Notes: a model not told the origin generated them from the sequence alone. Shown: positions 1 through 9,018, numbered from the stretch's first letter. The stretch: 43,407 bases of DNA from an uncultured Bacilli bacterium (GCA_944358525.1 CALVRI010000007.1:1-43407); one strand, 5' to 3'. Made by a program: numbers and translations.

Positions 1-63
1 ACTAATTAGAGCTTTTTTTTCATACCCGTAGGGTCGAGGGTTCGAATCCCCCTCTCGCTACCA
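1..63 (+). tRNA. tRNA, 3' part only (class II, isotype undetermined)
   Basis: The window opens inside a tRNA. The T-loop TTCGAAT is at 41-47 between GAGGG and CCCCC, and the gene ends with encoded CCA at 61-63 after discriminator base A60. A stem ACCC-GTA-GGGT at about 24-34 looks like a long variable arm, which points to a class II tRNA (Leu, Ser or Tyr). A73 favours Leu or Tyr over Ser. The anticodon cannot be read because the 5' half is outside the window. One T-stem pair (A-C) is mismatched. Confidence 0.7.
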
Positions 64-73
64 ATATGTATTT

Positions 74-102
74 AACTAGATAAATGTATCTAGTTTTTAT
101 TT
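74..102 (+). terminator. Rho-independent terminator of the tRNA transcript
   Basis: A 9-bp stem (AACTAGATA / TATCTAGTT, loop AATG) at 74-95 is followed on the plus strand by TTTATTTT. It sits 10 nt after the tRNA CCA and also abuts the 3' end of the convergent HD gene. Confidence 0.75.
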
Positions 103-867
103 TACCCTGCTTTCTAAATAACTATTAGCTTTTTGTTTTAACAATTTAATTTTATTAAAATCATTTTTATAAACATACCTATCAAATAATTTATTAACAT
201 AATTATTTTTCTTCACTAATTTTAAACTACTATTAAATTCTAACCCAAAAATAAATGCGATATATGAAATCCATATATCAACTCCAGTTTTTCTATCTTT
301 ACTAAATATTGTTTTTTCATTCATAAAATCATTATATACTTTATCTGAAATTTTAGAATCTTCAATATCCTTTTCAGTAATATTAGCCATTATATAAATA
401 TCTTCTGTAGCTTTTGTTCTAAAACTATCAATTTTATCAGCATCTCTAATTATTTTAGCATGTAACTTTTCTTTTTCTGTCATTCCTGTTTCATCTAAAA
501 TATACTCACTATGATGTAAAATTGCTTTTTTTATTATATTGTCATATCTATTTGTTTTAATAAAATTCCTTATTTCATTTGTTTCAAATAAACATTTTAC
601 TCCTAAAGTTGCATGATCATAATCATTTATATCTTCTCGAAAAGAATTTATTTCACAAACTTGCTGAAATCTACCTATGTCATGTAAAAGAGCAATTATC
701 ATTGCTATATCTTTATCCTCTTTATTCAAATGCATATCATCACATATATATTTTACATTATCAACAACATGATAAGTATGTTCAATTTTATGAATAATTT
801 TATCATTATTTAAATCAAAATTATTCTTAATAAAGTAATTAAAATGTTTTTTAGCTTCTTCATACAT
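97..867 (-). CDS. HD-domain phosphohydrolase
   Basis: Soluble HD-superfamily metal-dependent phosphohydrolase. Numbered from the longest frame (ATG at 891), the signature includes H38/H41, the doublet H70-D71 in 'ALLHDIGRF', H126-H127 in 'AILHHS' and D150 in 'IRDADKID'. That is a complete HD metal site. The substrate cannot be told from sequence; nucleotides or phosphorylated cofactors are typical of the superfamily. I place the start at the ATG at 867 because a GGGTGA sits 7 nt upstream of it, while the in-frame ATG at 891 has no ribosome-binding site. It follows fhs by about 30 nt and probably shares its transcript. Confidence 0.8.
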   Translation of the reverse strand: MYEEAKKHFNYFIKNNFDLNNDKIIHKIEHTYHVVDNVKYICDDMHLNKEDKDIAMIIALLHDIGRFQQVCEINSFREDINDYDHATLGVKCLFETNEIRNFIKTNRYDNIIKKAILHHSEYILDETGMTEKEKLHAKIIRDADKIDSFRTKATEDIYIMANITEKDIEDSKISDKVYNDFMNEKTIFSKDRKTGVDIWISYIAFIFGLEFNSSLKLVKKNNYVNKLFDRYVYKNDFNKIKLLKQKANSYLESRVK

Positions 868-899
868 ATTACAATCACCCAAAACAACCATATAATAGC

Positions 900-2558
900 T
901 TAAAACAAACCATAAATGGTTCCATCATCATCTATATGCATATTCTCATATGCAGGATTTTTAGAAAGTCCAGGCATTGTCATAATCTTACCCATATAAA
1001 CAACAATAAATCCAGCACCACTATTTACCAAAACATCTCTAACAATAATTTCATAATCTTTAGGATAACCTAATTTTTTAGCATCATCACTTATAGAATA
1101 TTGAGTTTTTGCTACACAGATAGGTAACTTATCTAATCCCATACTTTCTATTTTTTGAATATTTTCTAAAGCCTCATCTAAATACTTCACACTTCCAGCA
1201 TGATAAATATCTTTAGAAACTTTTTCAATCTTATTTTTAATACTATCATTTTCATCATAAAGCAAATTAAACTCTATATCATTTTCACATAATTTAACTA
1301 TTTTTCTAGCTAAATCAGTTGCGCCTTCCCCACCATTTTTATATGATATACAAACCGCAAACTCACATCCTAATTTCTCACAATAATTTTCAACAAAACT
1401 AATTTCATCCTCATCATCAAAATCAAACTTATTCAAACAAACAACAATATTATCCAAATATTTTTTCATATTTTCTATATGAACTTCTAAATTACAAATA
1501 CCTTTTTTTAAATATTCCATATTCTTAATATTAAGTTCATCTTTACTCATTCCACCATTATATTTTAAACTTCTAATAGTTGCATTAATTACAATAACAC
1601 TAGGTTTTAAATTTCCTTTTCTACATTTAATATCTAAAAATTTTTCGGCTCCTAAATCAGCGCCAAAACCAGCCTCAGTAACAACATAATCAGATAATTT
1701 TAAACCAAGTTTAGTAGCAATCAAACTATTACACCCATGTGCAATATTAGCAAAAGGTCCCCCATGAATAATAACTGGATTATTTTCTAAAGTTTGAACC
1801 AAATTAGGTTTAATAGCATCTTTAAGTAAAATTGTCATAGCCTCTTCCACGTGTAAATCACGAACAAAAAGTGGTTTTCCATCAACATCATAAGCAAACA
1901 AAATATTACCCAACCTGTCTTTTAAATCTTTCAAGTTCTCTGCTAAACACAAAATAGCCATAACCTCTGTTGCCACAGTGATAGAATAATGATTTTCATG
2001 AATAACATCTTTACCTAAATCAAGTCCTACCGTAACTGTTCTTAAAGCTCTATCATTCATATCTACACATCTATTAAAAATAATTTTATTCTTATCAATA
2101 TTTAACTTATTACCTTGAAATATATGATTATCTATAGCTGCACAAAGTAAATTATTAGCCGCTCCAATTGCATGCATATCACCAGTAAAATGCAAATTAA
2201 TATCTTCCATCGGAACAACCTGTGAATATCCTCCACCAGCAGCCCCACCTTTAATTCCAAAAACAGGTCCTAAAGAAGGTTCTCTTAAAACTGCTAAACT
2301 GTTAAATCCTAATTTTCTCAAAGCATCATGAATTCCAATACTCATAGTTGTTTTACCTTCACCAAAAGGAGTTGGATTAATTGAAGTCACTAAAATAAGT
2401 TTTCCTTCTTTTTTATTCAATTCATTTAAAATTCCCAAATCTATTTTAGCCTTATATTTACCATAATTTTCTAAATATTTATCACCAATACCTATTTTTT
2501 TAGCAATCTCACTAATTTCTAACATTTTAATACTTCTAGCTATTTCAATATCTGTCAT
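900..2558 (-). CDS. fhs: Formate--tetrahydrofolate ligase
   Basis: ATP-dependent ligation of formate to tetrahydrofolate, giving 10-formyl-THF for purine synthesis and one-carbon metabolism. The 552-residue length matches monofunctional bacterial Fhs. The nucleotide-binding segment 'TPFGEGKTTMSIG' lies near residues 63-75, followed by 'LREPSLGPVFGIKGGAAGGG' and 'HAIGAANNLL', all hallmarks of the family. The ribosome-binding site AGAGGTGG lies a few bases before the ATG. It lies between an SDR gene upstream (32 nt) and an HD hydrolase downstream. No regulatory leader is visible. Confidence 0.97.
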   Translation of the reverse strand: MTDIEIARSIKMLEISEIAKKIGIGDKYLENYGKYKAKIDLGILNELNKKEGKLILVTSINPTPFGEGKTTMSIGIHDALRKLGFNSLAVLREPSLGPVFGIKGGAAGGGYSQVVPMEDINLHFTGDMHAIGAANNLLCAAIDNHIFQGNKLNIDKNKIIFNRCVDMNDRALRTVTVGLDLGKDVIHENHYSITVATEVMAILCLAENLKDLKDRLGNILFAYDVDGKPLFVRDLHVEEAMTILLKDAIKPNLVQTLENNPVIIHGGPFANIAHGCNSLIATKLGLKLSDYVVTEAGFGADLGAEKFLDIKCRKGNLKPSVIVINATIRSLKYNGGMSKDELNIKNMEYLKKGICNLEVHIENMKKYLDNIVVCLNKFDFDDEDEISFVENYCEKLGCEFAVCISYKNGGEGATDLARKIVKLCENDIEFNLLYDENDSIKNKIEKVSKDIYHAGSVKYLDEALENIQKIESMGLDKLPICVAKTQYSISDDAKKLGYPKDYEIIVRDVLVNSGAGFIVVYMGKIMTMPGLSKNPAYENMHIDDDGTIYGLF

Positions 2559-2590
2559 AAAACCACCTCTTACAGATATTATATCAAAGA

Positions 2591-3364
2591 TTAAGAAAAT
2601 AAATTAATTATTTTTGAAAATAAATTATGTGACATAGGCGCACTATAACGAAAATGTGGTTTTGAAACCGTTATTGCTTCATATATTTTTCTGGCAATAG
2701 AATTTAATTTTCTTTTTTCAAAAAGCCACAAATAAACATTTTCACTTTTTCTAATAAATTCAATTTGATTAGAAAAAAAAGAATTATAATCCATAAAATC
2801 ATATTTTTTATCAAAAGCTAATTTATTAAACCCCGTTCTATAAAGACCCGGTTCCACTAAAACAATGTCTATTTTAGAAGAAAGTAACATACTTTCATAA
2901 TGCAAACATCTTGCAAAGACTGATAAAGCGGCTTTAGTTCCTGAATAACTTCCTAAAAAAGGTATTGGCATTTTACTAATTAAAGAAGAAATTATAACAA
3001 TTCTCCCCTTACCTTTTTTAATCATTTTATGAGAAACTTTTTGTATTAATTTTAAATTAGAAAAAACATTAACCTCAAAATTATCTTTAACTTTATCAAT
3101 TGGGATTTCAAACAAAGATCCACTTTCCGCAATAGCTCCATTACACACAAGTACATCAATATCAATTTTATCTATCTTATTTAAATCTTTAGTTATATCA
3201 AGCTTTAAACATTCTATATTTTTATCATCTTTATATAATCGTTTAATCGATTTAAGTTCACTTTCTGTATGCACTGACACATATATATGATTTTTTTCTT
3301 TTAATTTTTGAATAACTGGATAAATCATTCCACTTCTAGCTCCCGTAATTAAAATATTTTTCAT
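2591..3364 (-). CDS. Short-chain dehydrogenase/reductase (SDR)
   Basis: NAD(P)-dependent classical SDR. The N-terminal Rossmann motif reads 'ITGARSGMIYPV' (family TGxxxGxG, last glycine altered). Further signs are 'CNGAIAESG' in the N-A-G position, the catalytic serine region 'IVIISSLISK', and the active-site 'YSGTK' (YxxxK). The 257-residue length is typical. The substrate is unknown. The gene is first in a minus-strand run with fhs and the HD gene, and is divergent from the orphan gene at 3473. GGTGAT precedes the ATG. Confidence 0.85.
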   Translation of the reverse strand: MKNILITGARSGMIYPVIQKLKEKNHIYVSVHTESELKSIKRLYKDDKNIECLKLDITKDLNKIDKIDIDVLVCNGAIAESGSLFEIPIDKVKDNFEVNVFSNLKLIQKVSHKMIKKGKGRIVIISSLISKMPIPFLGSYSGTKAALSVFARCLHYESMLLSSKIDIVLVEPGLYRTGFNKLAFDKKYDFMDYNSFFSNQIEFIRKSENVYLWLFEKRKLNSIARKIYEAITVSKPHFRYSAPMSHNLFSKIINLFS

Positions 3365-3409
3365 ATCATCACCAATATTAATATTTACAAATCAACAAAA
3401 AATATGTAT

Positions 3410-3438
3410 TTGACAGTAACATAAATAAAATGTATAAT
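3410..3438 (+). promoter_or_regulatory. Consensus SigA promoter of the orphan gene at 3473
   Basis: TTGACA at 3410-3415 and TATAAT at 3433-3438 with a 17-bp spacer: a perfect SigA match. The ATG at 3473 has GAGGAGGA upstream. Such an ideal promoter predicts strong vegetative expression. Confidence 0.85.
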
Positions 3439-3472
3439 ACATTTTACTTAAATATGAGGAGGAATATTTCAT

Positions 3473-4057
3473 ATGAATAGTTCAGAATTTTATAATGCTA
3501 TAAAATTAATTGCTAGTAAAAAAGATAGTATTGCTTTAATAAATCTAAACGAATTTAGAAGGCTAAAACGAATTAACGGTGAATATAAATGGATTCCTTT
3601 TAAAATTGGCAAATTACCAGCAATCCCTATTAAAACAAGTGATTTTAAAGAAGCATTTAGAGGAACTAACGAATTAGTTAATATCAGATTAACACCAATT
3701 TGGACTTATCTAACCAATGGAAAGCAAGTTATAACACCTAAAATTGAATCTTTTGAATTTACTGAATATAGTAAACAAAGAAAACATTACTCATTATCAT
3801 TACAATATGTTATTAATCCACATTATTTATCCAATTCTAATTGGCACAATATATTTGATAAAGCTTTAGCGCAAAAAGAAAATGCCATAGAATGGAATAA
3901 ACAAAGTAAATCCATCTTATTAACAAGTATAGATAAACAAACCCTTCAAAACTTTTTAAAAATATACCAAAGTGAATTACAAGAATTTAATACAATATAT
4001 GAAGAAAGTGTCCAAACAGCCAAAGATTTAAATATATATCAAAAGAAACTAAAATAG
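3473..4057 (+). CDS. Hypothetical protein, 194 aa
   Basis: I do not recognise this protein. It is soluble, with no signal peptide or membrane segment, and rich in Lys, Tyr and Asn. The N-terminal half looks mixed alpha/beta; the last 60 residues are predominantly helical, possibly a short coiled coil. It stands alone on the plus strand between two minus-strand blocks, with a perfect SigA promoter, a strong Shine-Dalgarno and its own terminator, whose stem contains the stop codon. That transcription unit argues for a real, well-expressed gene. Recent acquisition is possible but not shown. Confidence 0.8.
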   Translation: MNSSEFYNAIKLIASKKDSIALINLNEFRRLKRINGEYKWIPFKIGKLPAIPIKTSDFKEAFRGTNELVNIRLTPIWTYLTNGKQVITPKIESFEFTEYSKQRKHYSLSLQYVINPHYLSNSNWHNIFDKALAQKENAIEWNKQSKSILLTSIDKQTLQNFLKIYQSELQEFNTIYEESVQTAKDLNIYQKKLK

Positions 4058-4082
4058 TCCCCAAATTAGGGACTATTTTTTA
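4052..4082. terminator. Bidirectional terminator between convergent genes
   Basis: A 10-bp perfect stem (AAATAGTCCC / GGGACTATTT) with a 7-nt loop, followed by T's on the plus strand and preceded by A's. It ends the orphan gene and, on the other strand, the 53-residue gene. The stop codon of the plus gene is inside the stem and that of the minus gene is in the T-run. Confidence 0.85.
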
Positions 4083-4241
4083 CATCATATTATCTAACTG
4101 ATCCGTTAGCTCTTCAGCTTTACTAGTAGCCGTTTTAGCAACGTTCTTAACAGTTCTCATCACTGACTTATTATATTTTTGATAAGCAAGTGTAATCGCA
4201 CCACCCATTGCCATTAAAGCTACATTTTTCATCATATCCAT
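4080..4241 (-). CDS. Small hypothetical protein, 53 aa
   Basis: A short gene starting MDMMKNVALMAMGGAITLAY and ending in TAA at 4080-4082. AGGTGA lies 5-6 nt before the ATG. Residues 6-20 could form a short membrane-associated helix; the rest is a basic-then-acidic helix with 'VKNVAKTATSKAEELTDQL', resembling small YtxH-like or stress-type membrane-anchored helical proteins. That family assignment is only a resemblance. It ends at the shared terminator and lies upstream of nothing on its strand, so it appears to be a separate small unit downstream of the 3' side of recD2's neighbourhood. Confidence 0.6.
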   Translation of the reverse strand: MDMMKNVALMAMGGAITLAYQKYNKSVMRTVKNVAKTATSKAEELTDQLDNMM

Positions 4242-4299
4242 TTTATCACCTACTTGTCAGTAACATGATGTTGTATGTTTTTTCACATACATTTATATT

Positions 4300-6516
4300 C
4301 TAACTAATATTTTCGAATTTATACTTAATTTTTTCAATTAATTTTGAATTTCTAATATATTCATGATTATTTTGAACACTCATAGCAAACGCATCAGGTT
4401 CACCAATAATAATCAATTTTCTTTTAGCTCTTGTTACACCAGTATAGACAAGTTTTTTATAAAGCATTCGTTTATACGAATTAGCCATAGGCATAATGAC
4501 CATTTCAAATTCACTGCCCTGACTTTTATGAATACTAATAATAAATCCATGTTTTATTTTTACAAAATCTTTTGGGGTATACTTAACTAAATTACCATCA
4601 AAATCAACATAAATCTCATCTTTTTTACTTTTACTAGTATTTCCATATTTAATATATTTTATAACTCCAATATCACCATTAAATACATTTTCATCCGGCA
4701 TATTAACAAGCTGTAATATTTTGTCATTTTCTCTAAAAATAACATTTCCAGACTTTATTTCTCTTTTCCCAGCTGTCTTAGGATTAAATATATCCTGTAA
4801 TTCCTTATTTAAAGTATCAATACCATTTTCCCCTTTATACATTGGAGCTAATATCTGTAACCGCTTATAATCATAACCTTTTTCTATCACCTTTTCACAA
4901 AGCCTAACTAAATTACTTTTAATATGATTAGCTGAACACTTTAAAAATGTATAATCATTATAAGAATTTAAAAATTTATTACTTAACTCTCCATCTTTTA
5001 TTTCATAAGCAAGTGTCGTAATATAAGAATGTTCATCTTGTCTATATAAATGTTTTAAATGAACAACATCTATTACATCACTACATATTAAATCTTTAAG
5101 CAAATTACCCGGTCCAACACTTGGTAATTGATCATAATCACCAACCAAAATCATCTTAACTCCTCTTTTTAAACCCTTAAGTAAACTATCAAATAAATTA
5201 ATATCTATCATACTAACTTCATCAACAATTACAAGATCAACCTTAGATTTATTTTCTTCGTTTATCATAAATTCACCAGTTTCTTTATTCCATTTTAAAA
5301 ATCGGTGAATTGTCGATGCAGGTAAAAATGTCGATTCACTCATTCTTTTACTAGCTCTTCCTGTCGGTGCGAGTAAAGCCAACCGTTCAGTAAATTCATC
5401 ATAATCTAGTTTATTAATATGTTGATAAAGCTCTGTAATAGCTTTAATTATCGTAGTCTTACCGGTTCCTGGACCGCCAGTTATAATTAAAATATTATCA
5501 TCAATCGCTTTTTTTATAGCTTTTTTTTGTTCATCATTATAATTCATACTATTAACCTTTTCAAGCTCTTCTAACAAACTATCCAAATTCTTTTTTTTAA
5601 CTATAGGTCTAGAAGCCATATCATAAAGTCTGTCTACAATATTAACCTCAGCTTTCCAAATTTCTTCTAAATAATAATCTTCACCATCTATTACAATATA
5701 ATCTGCCTCTTCTAATTCTTTAAAAACCTCATCATAATTATCATAACTAATTTTCAAAAATTTATTCACATTTTGAATAATTACATCTTTACTTAAATAA
5801 CTATCACCATTTTGATATATAAGTTTTTTCATAATATATAAAGTTACTGCCTTCACTCTTCTATCATCTGCAGCATCTATTTCTAACATATTAGCTGCTT
5901 TATCAATTTTCAAAAAAGGTATATCAGATAAATTATAAGAAAATTGATAAATATTACTATCAATAATTTTCATAGTATTGGACTTATATTCATTATAAAT
6001 ACTTAATGCTTCCCTCATTGTAAAACCTAAATCAATTAATTTAGAAATAGTTTGATGACTTTCTTCGTATTTTTTTAAAGTATTAACTATTTTTTTGATT
6101 TTATTTTCTGTAAGCTTAGGCACTAAATAAAGACAACTTTCATCATCCAAAATTTTATCTAATGCATTATCACCTAAAGTTTCTGCGATACTTTTAGCTA
6201 GCTTTTCACCAACACCTGGAAATAAATCACTCGATAAAAATTCAATTACTGCTTCTTTACCTGTCGGTTTAATTCGCTCATATCTATTAGATTGAAATTG
6301 AAAACCATACCTTGGATGATTGACTGCCTCACCATATAAAATATAAGTATCATCTTCGTTTAATTCATGAAAATAACCAGTAAAAGTAATTGTTTGATTT
6401 ATATATTCTTCCAAAATTTCATCGTTAGTTTCACGCACCTTAAAAAGTCCAATAACATACCCTTTATCAGACTTAAAAATACTACGGCGAAAATTTCCTT
6501 TGATGTAACTATCCAT
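4300..6516 (-). CDS. recD2: RecD2-type ATP-dependent DNA helicase
   Basis: SF1B helicase of the RecD2 (RecD-like without RecBC) family, about 738 residues, moving 5'-3' on DNA in repair and replication-fork maintenance. Seen: an N-terminal OB-like region, a helix-hairpin-helix segment ('LFPGVGEKLAKSI'), Walker A 'GGPGTGKTT', Walker B 'VIVDEVSM', 'GDYDQLPSVGPG', the UvrD-like C-terminal motif 'SIHKSQGSEF' and 'TGVTRAKRKLIIIG'. The start is set at the internal ATG (6516) because GGGTGG lies just upstream, whereas the first ATG of the frame overlaps a TATAAT-like -10. It has its own transcription unit after a terminator. Confidence 0.93.
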   Translation of the reverse strand: MDSYIKGNFRRSIFKSDKGYVIGLFKVRETNDEILEEYINQTITFTGYFHELNEDDTYILYGEAVNHPRYGFQFQSNRYERIKPTGKEAVIEFLSSDLFPGVGEKLAKSIAETLGDNALDKILDDESCLYLVPKLTENKIKKIVNTLKKYEESHQTISKLIDLGFTMREALSIYNEYKSNTMKIIDSNIYQFSYNLSDIPFLKIDKAANMLEIDAADDRRVKAVTLYIMKKLIYQNGDSYLSKDVIIQNVNKFLKISYDNYDEVFKELEEADYIVIDGEDYYLEEIWKAEVNIVDRLYDMASRPIVKKKNLDSLLEELEKVNSMNYNDEQKKAIKKAIDDNILIITGGPGTGKTTIIKAITELYQHINKLDYDEFTERLALLAPTGRASKRMSESTFLPASTIHRFLKWNKETGEFMINEENKSKVDLVIVDEVSMIDINLFDSLLKGLKRGVKMILVGDYDQLPSVGPGNLLKDLICSDVIDVVHLKHLYRQDEHSYITTLAYEIKDGELSNKFLNSYNDYTFLKCSANHIKSNLVRLCEKVIEKGYDYKRLQILAPMYKGENGIDTLNKELQDIFNPKTAGKREIKSGNVIFRENDKILQLVNMPDENVFNGDIGVIKYIKYGNTSKSKKDEIYVDFDGNLVKYTPKDFVKIKHGFIISIHKSQGSEFEMVIMPMANSYKRMLYKKLVYTGVTRAKRKLIIIGEPDAFAMSVQNNHEYIRNSKLIEKIKYKFENIS

Positions 6517-6540
6517 TTTACCACCCACTAACATTATAGC

Positions 6541-6567
6541 AAAAATAAAAGACCTTTACCAGGTCTT
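6541..6567 (-). terminator. Terminator of the 6586-6978 gene
   Basis: Stem AAGACCT / AGGTCTT (6549-6567, 5-nt loop), followed on the minus strand by TTATTTTT. It separates the small membrane-protein gene from recD2. Confidence 0.75.
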
Positions 6568-6585
6568 ATACCAACGTTTGTTCTA

Positions 6586-6978
6586 TTATCTTCCCATCGT
6601 TGGAACATTTTCTTGATAACTTTGAGCTAGGTCTTGAGCATTAATTCCATTATAACTAGCAACCTTCTGACCATCAGCAGTTTCTATATACGAATATGCT
6701 GGATTCTCTGTCACATTTAAAGTTGCTCCATCAGGTAATGCCTCGGTTGCAACTACTGCCGTATTTTGTGTCATACTTTGAGTTTGAGCCGCTGTAATTG
6801 CCATCATACCAGCACCTAAACTAAGTATTAAAGCAACTGGCAAAACAATATTTGCTATCCTATGAGAATCTTCTCTTTGAACTTCATAATTTAATTTTTC
6901 ATCTGGTAAAGATGTAATATTAATTTTATATTCTGTATTAACCATATTATTTCTAATACTATTTGGATATTCATTCAT
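6586..6978 (-). CDS. Hypothetical single-pass membrane protein
   Basis: About 130 residues. A short N-terminal cytoplasmic part is followed by one hydrophobic segment at about residues 41-63 (numbered from the ATG at 6978) and an external Thr/Gln/Ala-rich tail ending 'YQENVPTMGR'. Family unknown. The start is the ATG at 6978, since GAGGGTGA lies about 6 nt before it; the frame's earlier GTG overlaps that site. A -10 TATAAT lies just upstream and a terminator follows, so it is probably monocistronic, or co-transcribed with mtaB by read-through. Confidence 0.75.
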   Translation of the reverse strand: MNEYPNSIRNNMVNTEYKINITSLPDEKLNYEVQREDSHRIANIVLPVALILSLGAGMMAITAAQTQSMTQNTAVVATEALPDGATLNVTENPAYSYIETADGQKVASYNGINAQDLAQSYQENVPTMGR

Positions 6979-6998
6979 TTTTATCACCCTCTATCTAC

Positions 6999-7027
6999 AT
7001 TATACCAAAATTATCTATTTAATACAA
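6999..7027 (-). promoter_or_regulatory. Likely SigA promoter of the 6586-6978 gene
   Basis: Minus-strand TATAAT (6999-7004) with TTGTAT (7022-7027) 17 bp upstream, inside the last codons of mtaB. The -10 is perfect and the -35 matches 4 of 6. Confidence 0.5.
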
Positions 7028-8285
7028 AATCTTTTATGTCACTTATTAAATAAGGATATTCTACTTTACTAATTTTGACTGTTACTTCTTTAGTTAAAAA
7101 TAATTTATCACCTTTAGCTTTAATTAATAAATAATTAGAAGTATGTCCAATCAAATAACCATTCTCATATACTTCTGGTATAAAAACAATCTCCTTACCA
7201 ATATGTTTACTCATATATTCCATTTCCAAACCTTTTGATAATTCAAGTAATTTCTTCACCCTATTTTTTTTAATAATACCATCTATTTTATTAGGCATAT
7301 AACTAGCCTTAGTACCCTCTCTATCTGAATAAGGAAAAACATGTAATTTAGTAAACCCTATTTTCTTAATAGTTTCTATACACTCCTCAAATTGTTCATT
7401 AGTCTCACCAGGAAAACCTACAATCACATCTGTTGTTACATTCATATCAGGTTTAATTTTTTTTAACTTTTGAATTTTATTTATAAAATATTTTTTATCA
7501 TATTTTCTATTCATTTGTTTGAGAATCTCATCAGAACCAGACTGTAAAGGAATATGCATATGATTTACCAAAACATCATTATTTTTAATTACATCTAAAA
7601 CTTCATCATTTATTTCTGTAATTTCAATTGATGAAATTCTAAGCCTCTTAAGCCCATCTAGCTTAACTAAATCTTTAAGTAAATCCGCAAAACTATAATT
7701 ACCATCATGATAATGACCTGTATGAATACCCGTCAAAACAATTTCTTTATGACCATTTCTAATTAATGACTTTGCTTCCTCAAGCACCTTTTCATGTTTT
7801 TTACTTCTAACATGTCCCCTAACATATGGAATAATACAATAAGAACAATAATTATCGCATCCATCTTCAATTTTTATATAAGCCCTTGTTAAATCAAAAT
7901 TATTTAAACTCATATCTTCAAAATCAGCATCATCCATATCTTCAACCACATATATTTTTTCATCTCTAAAATCTTCTATATAATTTACAATTTCTGTTTT
8001 ATGTTTATTGCCAATTATAATATCCGCATTAATATCTAATTTATCCCTTTTATTTTGAATCATACATCCAGCCACAACTAAAATAGCATTTGGATATTTT
8101 CTTCTAAGACTTCTAATCATCTTTCTGGATTTACTATCAGCTGTATTAGTTACTGTACAAGTATTAACTATACAAACATTTGGATTATCTGATTTAATAT
8201 AACCATGATTTTCTAATAAATTTTCCATAACTTCGCTTTCATATTCGTTCACTTTACATCCTAAAGTGATAATTTTATACTTCAT
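7011..8285 (-). CDS. mtaB: tRNA t6A37 methylthiotransferase MtaB
   Basis: Radical-SAM enzyme converting N6-threonylcarbamoyladenosine at tRNA position 37 to its 2-methylthio form. The N-terminal UPF0004 domain has cluster cysteines C10, C43 and C74; the radical-SAM motif is C143-x3-C147-x2-C150 ('DGCDNYCSYC'). A C-terminal TRAM-like region follows residue 360. The 424-residue length and the opening 'KIITLGCKVNEYESE' fit MtaB rather than MiaB or RimO. TGGAGG precedes the ATG. The gene follows a coiled-coil membrane-protein gene, with a terminator hairpin between them. Confidence 0.93.
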   Translation of the reverse strand: MKYKIITLGCKVNEYESEVMENLLENHGYIKSDNPNVCIVNTCTVTNTADSKSRKMIRSLRRKYPNAILVVAGCMIQNKRDKLDINADIIIGNKHKTEIVNYIEDFRDEKIYVVEDMDDADFEDMSLNNFDLTRAYIKIEDGCDNYCSYCIIPYVRGHVRSKKHEKVLEEAKSLIRNGHKEIVLTGIHTGHYHDGNYSFADLLKDLVKLDGLKRLRISSIEITEINDEVLDVIKNNDVLVNHMHIPLQSGSDEILKQMNRKYDKKYFINKIQKLKKIKPDMNVTTDVIVGFPGETNEQFEECIETIKKIGFTKLHVFPYSDREGTKASYMPNKIDGIIKKNRVKKLLELSKGLEMEYMSKHIGKEIVFIPEVYENGYLIGHTSNYLLIKAKGDKLFLTKEVTVKISKVEYPYLISDIKDFVLNR

Positions 8286-8301
8286 AAAATAACCTCCAAA
8301 G

Positions 8302-8322
8302 AAAAATAAGCCCTAAGGCTTA
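8302..8322 (-). terminator. Terminator/attenuator between the 8320-9018 gene and mtaB
   Basis: Stem TAAGCC / GGCTTA with a 4-nt loop, then TTTTTC on the minus strand. The upstream gene's stop codon lies within it. No separate mtaB promoter is evident, so partial read-through into mtaB is likely. Confidence 0.65.
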
Positions 8323-9018
8323 TAAATTTTTTCTAAACTCTTTAAGTGAATTTAGGAAATCGACATTTTGTTCCTTTTCACTCTCAGGATTAATTTCTTC
8401 ATAAGCTCTACTTATTATACCATTACTTTGTGGTTTTGTGGAGCTTTTTACCATTGGTTTTTCTCTTTGAACCCCATATATCGGAGAAATAATTTCTGAA
8501 TTTTTAAATCCATTATATGTAGATTTTTCAGTTTTTTTAGAAACATCTTTTGAGGTATGTTCTTGATAAGTATTCATAGCTTCTAAAACTTTCATGTCAG
8601 CACTATTTTCTACATTAGCTTCATATTTATTAGCTTCTTCTTTTAGCTTTTCAGCCTTAGCCATCAATTCTTGGTAACTTATAATTGCATTTTCTTCCTG
8701 TTCTCTTTCAAATTCATCAATATTATCTGGTTTCTCTTCTTGCTTTTCTAAATCCGCACTCATCTGTTCGTAAACTCTTTCTAACTCAGCCTTAGCTGCC
8801 TTTTGTTCATCAGTAAGTTCCATATTTGATTTTATTACTTCTTTCGTTTGAATTTCTTCGTTATCTTCATTATCAAAACGATCATCTTCACTAATTGGTT
8901 TTACTTTATTCCCTCTAAAGGCTGCTTTAAATATAACAGTTGCGACAATCAAAATAGCAACTAAAATAATTCCAATAATCATCAAATCTCTATCGGCAAT
9001 TTCAAATAAAATATTCAT
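8320..9018 (-). CDS. Membrane-anchored coiled-coil protein, hypothetical
   Basis: About 232 residues starting MNILFEIADRDLMIIGI. One N-terminal transmembrane helix (residues about 11-31) is followed by a long acidic cytoplasmic region rich in Glu, Lys and Ala, with heptad-like stretches ('ELERVYEQMSADLEKQ', 'QELMAKAEKLKEEANKYE'), then a Pro/Ser-rich tail. This is the general form of cell-division or scaffold proteins, but the family is not recognised. The start at 9018 is chosen over the longer frame because GGAGTGG sits 5 nt before that ATG. Confidence 0.75.
   Translation of the reverse strand: MNILFEIADRDLMIIGIILVAILIVATVIFKAAFRGNKVKPISEDDRFDNEDNEEIQTKEVIKSNMELTDEQKAAKAELERVYEQMSADLEKQEEKPDNIDEFEREQEENAIISYQELMAKAEKLKEEANKYEANVENSADMKVLEAMNTYQEHTSKDVSKKTEKSTYNGFKNSEIISPIYGVQREKPMVKSSTKPQSNGIISRAYEEINPESEKEQNVDFLNSLKEFRKNL

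Noticed and set aside
579-797. Open frame of 72 codons on the plus strand
   Set aside because: It lies antisense inside the HD hydrolase gene, has no ribosome-binding site and encodes low-complexity Leu/His/Tyr sequence.
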